25,700 nt of DNA from positions 374,001-399,700 of the forward strand of contig CAJNDS010002477.1 in NCBI GenBank assembly GCA_905221605.1. Reading direction: 5' to 3'. The translations under genes were made by a program, and so were the position numbers. The notes beneath the pieces were generated by a model. That model saw only the letters and a list, made by a program, of their open reading frames with translations. It ran no database searches and was not told the origin of the DNA. The DNA comes from Symbiodinium natans. Lineage: Eukaryota; Sar; Dinophyceae; Suessiales; Symbiodiniaceae. Shown here one piece after another: positions 9,100 to 17,454 of the stretch (position 1 is the stretch's first letter; each line of letters starts with the position of its first letter).

Positions 9100-9457
9100 C
9101 TGGTACCCAAAACAGTTAGGGGACTCGAGGCTGGTTCACACAGCTACCGCTCTGCTACCTGTGCACCCCACCGGGGTTGAGCCGAGATCTTGAGCCATTG
9201 TCACATATATCACTCGAAAGCGGGCAACGTCGCTAGCCAATTAGGCTCTTCGGGACCAAAGCCCCGGAAGTTAAGGTGAAACAGTGAGAACAACTACTCT
9301 CGGGAATGCCTTGGCCTGCTAAACACGGCCGTGCTTGTGAAGGCATCCGAGATGTTACGGAAAGAGCTACGGGCAGGGAGAACCTCACCATCCCTCAGAG
9401 TCTTTACAGACTTGACAAGATTCTCGCCGCAGCACAGGGAGAAACTCACCTTCTGGC
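9100..9457 (-). repeat. Linker Y: tail of unit B and leader side of insert D
   Basis: There is no gene here. From the 24-nt block (9200-9223) up to 9457 it is nearly identical to linker Z and forms the 3' region after ORF3. Below 9200 it resembles Z with more differences. It contains a 12-bp stem with a 2-nt bulge (CTCGG/ATGCCTT with AAGGCAT/CCGAG, 9299-9351) around a nested GGCC...GGCC. It also has an imperfect GGGAC...GCCCC hairpin (9252-9265) and GAGNNNCTC palindromes at 9378 and 9439. No poly(A) tail or polyadenylation signal is visible. Confidence 0.7.
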
Positions 9458-10912
9458 TCATCGCAGATCACTGAAACAGGGCCCTCCCGAGTCGATAATG
9501 CCCTGTTCGCTGAGATGGCTCCAGAAGGGCTGACACTCCATTAACAGTGTTTCCGCGCACCACCTTGGGTACACGCCAACGTGTCTGAGCTTGTCGCGCA
9601 GCCAGCCTTGGCGTGAAGGGCTGAAATCCGCCACAAGCGACCAAAAGCCTGTCCAGCTGTGTTTGGCTTCCTTTCCCTCCCATGTCCATTCATTCGTGTC
9701 GAAGAAAATGAGCCTCGGATGGGGGGAATTCGCCGTGGTACGACTCACAGCTACATTTAGTGGTCCCAAATCGCGGAGGGTCCACCCTGCAGCTCGAAAA
9801 TAGGCCAGAATGATGGCCATGTAGCACAAGAACTGGAAGCAACTCTGGCTTCCAGCGCCGAAACGGGTGAGAACCTCAACCCCTGGAACACACCGCTCCT
9901 GCAGCGACATGTAAAATGGAAACACCTGCTCTCCGCCCCTCCACAGCAGGCGGATTCGCACAAGCCCATACCAGTAGACCTTCGCCGTTAACCGGGGAAA
10001 GATATTACTGATGCGCTCCTCTTCGGCTTGGCTTTCATCCGAAAATTTCCACACCAGGGGAGCCGATTCGGCTACATAGGCTACTCGCGTACGGCCGAAC
10101 ATGAGCATAGTCAGATCCATGGTGTCCCGGACATGGAGGCTGTGGGTGATGTCATGGATCATGACTAGGTTGACAGGAAGATAGTGCAGAGGCTCCTTTG
10201 GCTTGCCGCGGTGTGCCTTCCACTGGCCTTGAAAGTGGAACGCGACTTCCTGTGGGTCTGCCCTCCGACGCTCGTCTACTGCCACTGCGTCGTTTCTTCC
10301 AGAACTGGCCGCTCTATCTGTCTGAGGGTTTGCTTCACGGAGGACTATTGATCCTTCATTGGATGCTTTGTTGTCCAGGGGCCACCCTGAGCTCTCGGGA
10401 GAGCTTGCGGGGTCATGAAGAGAGGTGAGATCCTCAACCTCCGCGTGGGCATCAGGGCGCCCAGGGTTCGATGAGGAGGAGTTTGGCAGAGGAGCCGCGT
10501 TTCGGGAGAGAACCTCTTCCCTTCTGTGCCCGCTTGAGTCTGAGGAGCTTCTTAACTTGACCCTTCGTTCCCAGGGGGAAAGCTGATCGGAGCGCCACTC
10601 CTGGGTTGCGTCCGAAGGAGCTTCGGCCACGTCTTCCGCCTGGGCTCGCCTGCTTGGCGGAGGAGCAGGTGGGGTAGGGCGTGGTGTTGAGTTCGCCCGG
10701 AAACGCGCATCGCTTTCCGCTAAGGAAAGATGCCTAGCATGGCTCCTTGCTTTACTCCTGGAAATCGAACCAGGGCTTTTTGTAGGGAGATCTCGCGCGC
10801 TTCTTTCCATGTTCACCTCCCTTGCTGCATCCAGCTCTTCTTGTGGCAATCTTGATTGCTTGCCTTTGAGGCCTTTGGATTTGCCGTGTCCTTTATTCCA
10901 TCCTTTTCCCAT
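9458..10912 (-). CDS. Unit B ORF3: protein with a degenerate protein-kinase-like domain
   Basis: This 484-aa protein starts at ATG 10912, 3 nt after the ORF2 stop and in the same frame. Residues 1-230 are low-complexity and rich in S, R, P and A, with a glycine/lysine-rich start (GKGWNKGHGKSKGLKG). Residues about 245-470 resemble a protein-kinase fold. APLVWKF with K289 fits the beta-3 lysine and EEERISNIF fits helix C. GWTLRDLGPLNVAV keeps R380, D381 and N386 with the exact HRD-x4-N spacing, and RLIFFDTNEW puts D405 where DFG is expected. The catalytic-loop lysine is replaced by glycine and FG by TN, so it may be a pseudokinase or an atypical kinase. Against unit C this domain has about 16 silent and only 4 amino-acid changes, a sign of purifying selection. 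I know of no non-LTR retrotransposon family with such a protein. The fold call comes from motifs only. Confidence 0.7.
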   Translation of the reverse strand: MGKGWNKGHGKSKGLKGKQSRLPQEELDAAREVNMERSARDLPTKSPGSISRSKARSHARHLSLAESDARFRANSTPRPTPPAPPPSRRAQAEDVAEAPSDATQEWRSDQLSPWERRVKLRSSSDSSGHRREEVLSRNAAPLPNSSSSNPGRPDAHAEVEDLTSLHDPASSPESSGWPLDNKASNEGSIVLREANPQTDRAASSGRNDAVAVDERRRADPQEVAFHFQGQWKAHRGKPKEPLHYLPVNLVMIHDITHSLHVRDTMDLTMLMFGRTRVAYVAESAPLVWKFSDESQAEEERISNIFPRLTAKVYWYGLVRIRLLWRGGEQVFPFYMSLQERCVPGVEVLTRFGAGSQSCFQFLCYMAIILAYFRAAGWTLRDLGPLNVAVSRTTANSPHPRLIFFDTNEWTWEGKEAKHSWTGFWSLVADFSPSRQGWLRDKLRHVGVYPRWCAETLLMECQPFWSHLSEQGIIDSGGPCFSDLR

Positions 10913-10918
10913 AGCTCA
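10910..10918 (-). promoter_or_regulatory. Stop-start junction TGA-GCT-ATG between ORF2 and ORF3 (unit B)
   Basis: The ORF2 stop (10916-10918) and ORF3 ATG (10910-10912) are one codon apart and in the same frame. Unit C has the identical junction at 19680-19688. ORF3 could be made by termination-reinitiation or by reading through TGA. Short stop-start junctions are known in some two-ORF non-LTR elements. A separate trans-spliced ORF3 mRNA is the alternative. Confidence 0.5.
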
Positions 10919-13900
10919 CTTCCTAAAAGAGAGAGCGGTTTGTGTCAGGCCATCCTTTTTTGCTTTGGCTTTAATTTTGGCTTTAGACTTGGGAAAAGCG
11001 GGTGTGGTCTGGGGAGGCAAAGGAGGAATCTGAGGGAGAGACTCTCCTGTGCTGCTACTTGCCACTGCTTCACATGCACTGGTGTTTGAAGGCACAACGG
11101 CTGCGGGATGGGGCGAGCAACTCTGCCTCAAGCCGAAGAAGGCTTTCACGCCAGCCTTGGGGTCTAGGCTTCTTTTTTGGGCTTCTTGGAATTTGCTGTT
11201 AGGCTTCTTGCAGACCTGACTGCACCTGCCTTGACATCCCGGTTTGGCCTTTAGGATTCTGACAGCTTGGAAAACTCCACACTTTTTGCATACCACTGAC
11301 TCTCCAAGGTTGATCATGTGGTGAGACACGTGAAAGCCCCACGGAGTCGAGGTGGGCACAGGCAGACTCTGGCACGGGAACTGAAGAACATGCACAACCA
11401 CCTCATGCGGATCGACTTGTTGCACGTAAAGCCCGCACCCTTCGCACTTGATGCACAGGTTGTTGGTGCTTTCTCCGCTAGAGATTTTCCAATTGTGCAT
11501 GGTCTGAGGATTGGCCTCCTTGACTGCATGCAAAAGAAGCTGTTTTTTGTTGGGTCCTTTTTTGGAGGGAAGCGCGGCCTTGGCCTTAGCCTTCCTCTCA
11601 AATTTGACCTCATTTGCTGAGGGCAGCGGGCAGTTTGCGAGGAGGAACTCAGCTCGCTTTCCTAAGAAAGTGGAGATCTCTCGTGCAGTGCTGTCAATTT
11701 GCCTGACGTTTGCCACATGCACTTGTGACAAAATCTCATTGGCCTTTTGACCGCACAGCCAGTCTGCATGTCTGTTGGCTTCCCAGGCCCATGAGGAGCC
11801 GGTGCCATGCCTGGCTGCGTGCTCCTCTTTGGTTAAGTGCCCTTTTGTCCAGACCGGTTTCAATCTATTTCGGTCATCCTGACCTGCGGTCCAAATACTT
11901 GGCCAAAGGAAATGGGCGTTGGGGTTTTTAAGTCTAGTGAGCGCAATTTTGCTATCGCAGGCAACAAAATTGTTTTGGTTGGACAAGCCCAAAAGGAAAT
12001 CAAGTGCCTTTGACTCAGCGTCATTTACCGTGAAACCTACCTGAAGGACCCCCACCGCATACCCTACAATCTTGTAGGCCGGATCCGGCTCCGGGCCTTG
12101 CCAGCAGCATGCCGGCAGATGGCCATCCTTGCGCTGTATGGCAACTAAGCTCCAGGTTGCCATTCTGAGCCTGGGATCGGAGGCCTGTGGTCCTCCTGAT
12201 CCGTCCGTACCAAACCAGACTGATTGGCAGCTCTGTGCCGCTTCTTCGAGGTTTCCTTCAACACGGGTTTCGAGGAGAGAGGGAGGGTGGTCAGGGTGCT
12301 TGGTAAGCGGGGCTGGGACTAGTCCTCTCAACCAGAAGCATTCTGGTGCATCCACCCTACTCCTCCACTCAGGGTCGGGGCCAATATCGTGCGCTGCCCA
12401 CGCAGGGCAAGTGTGGAGCGCATGCACAAACGAGTTGGCCCCACCACACCTCGTGCACACCGCGTGCCCGCCATGTCCATTGAAGGCTACAGCGCCTTGC
12501 CAGACCATGCGTAGCCCTGTTACCTTTAGAGTGTTCCCTTTGGCTTTTTTCAGCAGGCTCCTGTGGGTCGTCCAGTCTAAACCTTGCTCGGCTCCTCCGC
12601 CGCCGTGCTGGCTTGCAATTCGCCCCCAACGATCGCGCAGCATGGCTCCTCGCAGCTGCTCCTTCACCTGCTGTGCTGTTCTGGCGTTTCCCCACTCGAG
12701 TCTAATGGTGAGGTCTGGCCTCGACCATACTTCCATGGCGGGAGCTTCAAAACCCATGTCGCGAAGATAGCACACCATAGCGGCAATCGGGCCAGCTGCT
12801 AGTCTCCAGGGGTGAGCCGCTCGCGCAAGTCTTTTCCACGTTACCCCCCATGCTTGTTGAATGCGTGGCGCACACGGGCCATTGATGGCTACGCATCGGC
12901 TTAGGCTGTCCCAATGTTCCAGAACGATGCGGATAACCGGGTCTTGAACATTAAACTCGCCCATATCAAAGACCACGTCCGCTGAACCAAGCGCCAGTCT
13001 GGTGGAGTGGGACACCGCCATTCCCCTCACCACCTTCATTCTCTTTGGAGACAGCCCTTGGGCCTGATGCCCCCAGGTGCCCGCCGTAAAGGCGCTGGTT
13101 TTAAAAGCGCGAATCGCATGCTTTTTCTGGCCTAGCCCTAACCGATGAAGTTTGGCGCTCCTCTTGACCGCTTTCTGAATGCGGCTGTTTGAGGTCTTTA
13201 CCCGCCTCCTTCTGCCTCCAGACGAATCCGCCCCCAAGTCTTTGACGAGACTTTGCACCTGCGGCTCTTTGACCTTTCTCCTGATACGGAGCTCTTTTTC
13301 CGCAGACCCATCCGAGCATACAAAGGCTGACTTCCGGATGCTAAGTTGCAGCCTGGCTGCTCCTAGCTCCAACTGAAGCATGCGGAACACTGCAAGTGCC
13401 TGCCTTGCTGCTGCCTGCGGTTCGCGGTGCTCGACATCGACTGAGATGTCGTCCAGCCATACATCCATGGACTGGATCTGGTTCGACTGGTAAACCTTCT
13501 GGCAAGTGGGAAACAGCGCCAACTTTGCCAAGGCAGGGGCAATGGGGCAGCCTGCCATTATGCCCCTGCTGGCCCATATGGGGTGAGAAACTCGACCCTC
13601 GGAAGAGATCAGTCTTTCGCCTCGATATATCTGGAGCGCTATATTGAGGACGACCTGGGGGAAACCCAGGATTTTGGCTTGTTGGATCAGCAGCTCGTGC
13701 TCCACTGTCTCATAAAAAGTAGTGAGGTCGATGAAGACACTCACCCGACTTAAACCTCTCGATCGGCTAATTTCGGAGAGGAAGACTCTGCGGACTGAAA
13801 TGTCCAAACAAGCTTGTCCTGGACGAGCCGCGTCCCACGGAGCCACAAGCTCAAAACGGGCCATCCATTCAGCCACCAGGTTGTACCTGGCTTGGGTCCA

Positions 13901-16486
13901 AAGCTTGTACGCCACATGGCATAGTGCAATCGGGCGTTCGATTTCTACCGACTTAACAAGCATGGTGACCTGTGTGGTACACCACTGATGCGGGGCCTGG
14001 CCGGTTTTTTCCACAAGGTGAAAGAATTGGGTGACATCCTCGACCCGTTTTTCAGGCAGGGCTTTAAGGAAGGGAATCGTCCATCCATCTGGTCCTGGGG
14101 CTTTCAGAGGCAGACGTTTGATGCGGAGCATAATTGCCAGTGGGTCTAGCGGAGGGAGTAGCTCGGCCTCTCGCTTAGCTTCTGCGCGCAGTAGGGGAAA
14201 AACGGTTGGAACAGGCTCGAACTCTCCTTGCCAAATCGGTTGCCACTGGGCCAATCGGCAGTATGGACGGAGCATGGGTTCCATTGTTTGGAAAGGCCTT
14301 TCAAGGCCAGATTCATGGCTTTTCATGGCGCGGAAGAGAGGCCGCATTCCTTTCTGTACGGCGCCGTCTAGCCACTCCTTGTAACGCTCCTTGTCGCAAC
14401 GGACGTGCTCCTTGAGGGCCCTTGAGGCTTCGTCCTCGATCCACTTGCGGGTGTCGATGTCATCCTCCCCGGCGAGAAGGGATTTGACCTTTGCCTGTTT
14501 GTCGCCATTGATTTCCTGGGCCTCGGAATCCGTCAGGCCTGACAACAGGTGCTCGAGCTCTTCGGCTTTGATGATTTTTTGGGGGGTTTTATTTGCCCAG
14601 ACCTGCAGCCTCTGCCATTTTGCATGATTGTCCGTGTACTGATAGACTTTGGACGGGGCCATAAGTCGACCGTGTTTCAATGACAAGGTGATGCCCCGGA
14701 CTGCGGTTTCTTCGGGACACACCGTTGCCGAACACTCTTGGGCCAGGGCGGCAAATGCCAGCGAGACTTCATCAGAAATCTCACGCCCCATCCACTTGAT
14801 ATGCGTGATGCACGGCATTTTCCTGCTGCACCCTGCCACTTCACCAACAGGTCCATACGCAGGAAGCTGGAAAACCTTACACTGGCCCCCCATCGTATCG
14901 CAAGTGAGGATCAGGCTAGAGTGGGGCCGATGTGGGGCAGTCCAATCTGCTGCAATGCTGGAGATGCTCCTGAGCTTGCTGCTGCAGATGCAGTAGTCAA
15001 GTTCGTTGCCACTATCACACGTAGCCTGCCCAGTCACAATCGGGTAAGCTTGTAGTTCACTGAGGATGTTGCTGGCCAGGAGCTCCTCTGGAGCCACATT
15101 CCAATCCCCTATGGCAAACCAGTGCCCAGAGTGAGCCTTTATATTTGCCATTAGGCGGGACAGGATTTCAGCGTTTGGGTGCGAATCATACGCTACTCCT
15201 GACCGCAGGTAGACGCTGAAGCATGCAATCTCCGCCTGTCTTGTTCTGACCACAACTGCAGTGAAGCCGCCTCCCTCGAAAGAGACATGATTTAAGAAAC
15301 GGGCTTGCCAATGCTTACAAACCAAGATCCCCGTACCTCCGAGGACTCCTTTCCCTTGACCAGGGGAGCCCGACCCGCCATGCAACTCGTAGCCGCATCG
15401 TGCTGCTTTCCGGGCCGCTGACTCTCTTGAGTCTCCGATAAGGTGGGTTTCTTGAAGGCACACAACCGGCTCCTTGAGTTGGTCAAGCCAAGTTACAATT
15501 TCCGCCCTCCAACTGGTGACATTGGAAGAGCGAATTTGAAGTGGTTCTTTGGAGGGAAGGCTTAGCTGCTGTTGCACGTCCTTGAGAGCCATCCTCAAGG
15601 GTGATACCCCTACCGACGGGCCTCGAGAAGCACAGCTGAAAAGCTGCTCCAAAGTCCAGTGCTCCAAGAGCCCCTCGTTCTGAGGGGCTTGTTCCGCTAG
15701 TTCAATGATCGTCTCTTCGGCTTCGGCGCTGATGGCGTGCTGTCCATCGAGTTGAACCTCTAACTTGTGCCACAGCTTGGCTTGCTTTCGGATTCGTGGT
15801 TCCACAAGGGCATGCTTCTTCCTAGTTTTTTGACCAGTATGCCCTGAAGGTAGTCTGGTTCCCACTGAAGCTGTACAAGTTGCTGGGGTTTGCGTCATGT
15901 CGCTGTCGTCTAGCAAGGACGCGGGAAAGAATTTGGGGCCACTGAGGCCGACTGGCGACTCCGCTTTTACAAAGGCCAGTGCTGTCTTTCTGGGAGTGGT
16001 CTTTCTCCTACTCCTAGAGAGCCACTTGTTTACACTAGCCGTACCTTCTGCACAAACAGGCTGCTCCTGCGTGCTGAAGGAGAAACTCTCTTCATGCTCC
16101 GTATCCGCCGGCAAGAGCAGGGGAGTAGCTCCTCGGTCAGAGTCGAGAGTATTCGGAGTGCTGCAAAATTGCGCCCCAAACCCTTGTGTGGGAACTGGGG
16201 CTTGCTCTTCGTGAGCCATGGTCATGTGAGTCTTGCAGGCGGAGTCCAGCCTGTTGAGAACATATTTGACCACAGGGCTCAACCGCGGGCCCTGGCTGCC
16301 CTGGGTCTCCTTGCCTCCTTGCTTCGGCCTCCAATGGCGCCGAAGCCTGTTACCCTCCGGAGGAGGCAGAAAAACTGGCTGCTCCAACGGTGCACATCCA
16401 CCTGCTATACTGCAAAACTGTGACGCGTTCGCTGCGGGCCCTTGCCAGAGGGAGTGCCGCGCCTCACTCCTCTGTGGCCCTGTGCC
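10916..16486 (-). CDS. Unit B ORF2: intact endonuclease-reverse transcriptase-RNase H polyprotein
   Basis: This would be the replicase of the element, nicking target DNA, reverse-transcribing the RNA and removing it. The frame opens right after the ORF1 TAG. The first 33 codons have no ATG, so residues are numbered from the TTG at 16387 (1823 aa). The AP-type endonuclease spans about 284-495, with N289, E313 in LQETH, Y393, D428 and N430 in GDWN, D464 in ELDY and H489. Reverse transcriptase follows: PGPDGW (764-769), motif A with D887 (FIDLTTFY), motif B AGCPIAP (945-951) and catalytic D979-D980 in WLDD. A CCHC knuckle (C1311, C1314, H1322, C1327) comes next. RNase H carries D1395, E1458, D1478 and D1542. 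The tail has more CxxC pairs (1645-1651, 1700-1703, 1718-1726) and is lysine-rich. All catalytic residues are present. WLDD in place of YxDD is unusual. C359 replaces an arginine found in A and C. Confidence 0.9.
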   Translation of the reverse strand, partial: GTGPQRSEARHSLWQGPAANASQFCSIAGGCAPLEQPVFLPPPEGNRLRRHWRPKQGGKETQGSQGPRLSPVVKYVLNRLDSACKTHMTMAHEEQAPVPTQGFGAQFCSTPNTLDSDRGATPLLLPADTEHEESFSFSTQEQPVCAEGTASVNKWLSRSRRKTTPRKTALAFVKAESPVGLSGPKFFPASLLDDSDMTQTPATCTASVGTRLPSGHTGQKTRKKHALVEPRIRKQAKLWHKLEVQLDGQHAISAEAEETIIELAEQAPQNEGLLEHWTLEQLFSCASRGPSVGVSPLRMALKDVQQQLSLPSKEPLQIRSSNVTSWRAEIVTWLDQLKEPVVCLQETHLIGDSRESAARKAARCGYELHGGSGSPGQGKGVLGGTGILVCKHWQARFLNHVSFEGGGFTAVVVRTRQAEIACFSVYLRSGVAYDSHPNAEILSRLMANIKAHSGHWFAIGDWNVAPEELLASNILSELQAYPIVTGQATCDSGNELDYCICSSKLRSISSIAADWTAPHRPHSSLILTCDTMGGQCKVFQLPAYGPVGEVAGCSRKMPCITHIKWMGREISDEVSLAFAALAQECSATVCPEETAVRGITLSLKHGRLMAPSKVYQYTDNHAKWQRLQVWANKTPQKIIKAEELEHLLSGLTDSEAQEINGDKQAKVKSLLAGEDDIDTRKWIEDEASRALKEHVRCDKERYKEWLDGAVQKGMRPLFRAMKSHESGLERPFQTMEPMLRPYCRLAQWQPIWQGEFEPVPTVFPLLRAEAKREAELLPPLDPLAIMLRIKRLPLKAPGPDGWTIPFLKALPEKRVEDVTQFFHLVEKTGQAPHQWCTTQVTMLVKSVEIERPIALCHVAYKLWTQARYNLVAEWMARFELVAPWDAARPGQACLDISVRRVFLSEISRSRGLSRVSVFIDLTTFYETVEHELLIQQAKILGFPQVVLNIALQIYRGERLISSEGRVSHPIWASRGIMAGCPIAPALAKLALFPTCQKVYQSNQIQSMDVWLDDISVDVEHREPQAAARQALAVFRMLQLELGAARLQLSIRKSAFVCSDGSAEKELRIRRKVKEPQVQSLVKDLGADSSGGRRRRVKTSNSRIQKAVKRSAKLHRLGLGQKKHAIRAFKTSAFTAGTWGHQAQGLSPKRMKVVRGMAVSHSTRLALGSADVVFDMGEFNVQDPVIRIVLEHWDSLSRCVAINGPCAPRIQQAWGVTWKRLARAAHPWRLAAGPIAAMVCYLRDMGFEAPAMEVWSRPDLTIRLEWGNARTAQQVKEQLRGAMLRDRWGRIASQHGGGGAEQGLDWTTHRSLLKKAKGNTLKVTGLRMVWQGAVAFNGHGGHAVCTRCGGANSFVHALHTCPAWAAHDIGPDPEWRSRVDAPECFWLRGLVPAPLTKHPDHPPSLLETRVEGNLEEAAQSCQSVWFGTDGSGGPQASDPRLRMATWSLVAIQRKDGHLPACCWQGPEPDPAYKIVGYAVGVLQVGFTVNDAESKALDFLLGLSNQNNFVACDSKIALTRLKNPNAHFLWPSIWTAGQDDRNRLKPVWTKGHLTKEEHAARHGTGSSWAWEANRHADWLCGQKANEILSQVHVANVRQIDSTAREISTFLGKRAEFLLANCPLPSANEVKFERKAKAKAALPSKKGPNKKQLLLHAVKEANPQTMHNWKISSGESTNNLCIKCEGCGLYVQQVDPHEVVVHVLQFPCQSLPVPTSTPWGFHVSHHMINLGESVVCKKCGVFQAVRILKAKPGCQGRCSQVCKKPNSKFQEAQKRSLDPKAGVKAFFGLRQSCSPHPAAVVPSNTSACEAVASSSTGESLPQIPPLPPQTTPAFPKSKAKIKAKAKKDGLTQTALSFRK

Positions 16487-16489
16487 CTA
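16434..16489 (-). promoter_or_regulatory. Unit B candidate stop-codon readthrough signal
   Basis: TAG at 16487-16489 is followed after 8 nt by the same stem-loop as in unit A (arms 16465-16478 and 16444-16456, loop 16457-16464). ORF2 is in phase and has no ATG in its first 87 codons or so; the first methionines are residues 55 and 57 of the TTG-numbered protein. A readthrough product would be an ORF1-ORF2 fusion. Confidence 0.5.
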
Positions 16490-17449
16490 CAGGTGCTCAT
16501 CCTGATTTTCAAGGGGAGTAGCTCGACCCTCGGTTGGGCTACTCCGAAAATCCAATCTTCTTCTTGTCGGGCCGAACTCTGTTCCCTCTGGAAAAGCAGC
16601 TCCTATCAACTCGGCGGGTACTCCCACCTCCTTCTTCCAGGTGGGAAAATTCTGGGGCTCCCCTTCTTCAGCCTCGTGCCTGAGATGCTTGTTCAGCTGC
16701 GCCTGCTGCTCAGGCGTGAGGGCAATGCCGGCACATCTTAGGAGCCTGCTGGCTTCGACGGCCTGCTTTGGTTGATCCTCCTTTTCAACCTGCTCCTTGA
16801 CTGCAGATTGGATCTTGAGGATGTCCTGCTCTTTCTGGGAGATTTTCTCCGACATTGCTGCAAGTTCTTTCATACTCTGCTCAAACTGTTCCTTGAGCCT
16901 TTCGGTGCGGCTTTGGAGCTGAACCTTCTTGGCAATGAGCGAGCGAAGCTCATTCGTGTTCTGTTTGTAGGCCGCCATTGTTTTCTGAAGTCGCACTTTT
17001 GGTGGAACCTCCTCCATTTGCTCATCCTTGGGCTCCTCGATGCCGGCTTCCTTGAGCAGAATCTTGGCTGCTTCATCTGCTCCGTTCCACAGGCTCTGTG
17101 CGGCCTCCTTGTATTCTTGATCAGACATGGCTCCTCTGGCTTCCAGGCCCGGGGGTGGTTGCGGGTGCGTCGGGGTCCAGCCTGCTTCTTCTAACGCAGT
17201 CCGGGCTCCTTCGTCCAGGTGCTGCCATGCCTGATCTAGGGCCTTCACAGCTCTGTTGCCCTTTTGAGCTTTTGGGGAGATTCTCACCCTCTCTGGCGTC
17301 CACTTCCTCTCAGTGCCCCATGACCAATTCCCCGTTTTCTTTGGCTTCTTTTTCCACGGTTTGCCACAATGCCAACAGGTGGGATACCAAGCTAGGTCCT
17401 GGCGAGGAACCCATCCTGTGAAGCAATGCTCGCAGGTTGTGAAGCTCAT
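16487..17449 (-). CDS. Unit B ORF1: zinc-ribbon-like and coiled-coil protein
   Basis: This 320-aa protein starts at ATG 17449 and matches unit A's ORF1 almost residue for residue. C6, C9, C25 and C28 form the putative zinc site, and W13, W21, W26 and W32 make the N-terminus aromatic-rich. The coiled coil spans about 152-226. The C-terminal third has a basic patch (TRRRLDF, 295-301) and an acidic end (ENQDEHL). It sits directly before the ORF2 frame, separated by one TAG. By position it is the element's RNA-binding partner for ORF2. No sequence family is recognised, so that role is inferred. Confidence 0.77.
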   Translation of the reverse strand: MSFTTCEHCFTGWVPRQDLAWYPTCWHCGKPWKKKPKKTGNWSWGTERKWTPERVRISPKAQKGNRAVKALDQAWQHLDEGARTALEEAGWTPTHPQPPPGLEARGAMSDQEYKEAAQSLWNGADEAAKILLKEAGIEEPKDEQMEEVPPKVRLQKTMAAYKQNTNELRSLIAKKVQLQSRTERLKEQFEQSMKELAAMSEKISQKEQDILKIQSAVKEQVEKEDQPKQAVEASRLLRCAGIALTPEQQAQLNKHLRHEAEEGEPQNFPTWKKEVGVPAELIGAAFPEGTEFGPTRRRLDFRSSPTEGRATPLENQDEHL

Positions 17450-17454
17450 CTTGG

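Larger units (their letters stand above)
6713..9223 (-). other. Insert D: 2.5-kb non-autonomous segment between units B and A
   Basis: D lies between two copies of an identical 24-nt block (6689-6712 and 9200-9223) and is bounded by diverged copies of the array's own linker. On the minus strand it therefore begins with a unit leader (Y side) and ends with a unit tail (X side), like a deleted or replaced array unit. It has no ORF1, ORF2 or ORF3 sequence. The part 6850-8160 is non-coding in appearance and dense in short inverted repeats. The part 8151-9069 looks like a decayed gene on the minus strand. D may be a non-autonomous relative of the unit, or a captured segment carried within the array. 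Confidence 0.5.

Noticed and set aside
6600-9350. Linkers X and Y as long terminal repeats of an LTR element
   Set aside because: They are diverged, the third copy (Z) is a single linker between units, and there is no primer-binding site, polypurine tract, protease or integrase.
14065-14102. The 35-bp segment absent from unit A as a short intron in B and C
   Set aside because: It encodes the conserved PGPDGW RT motif and its removal breaks the frame.
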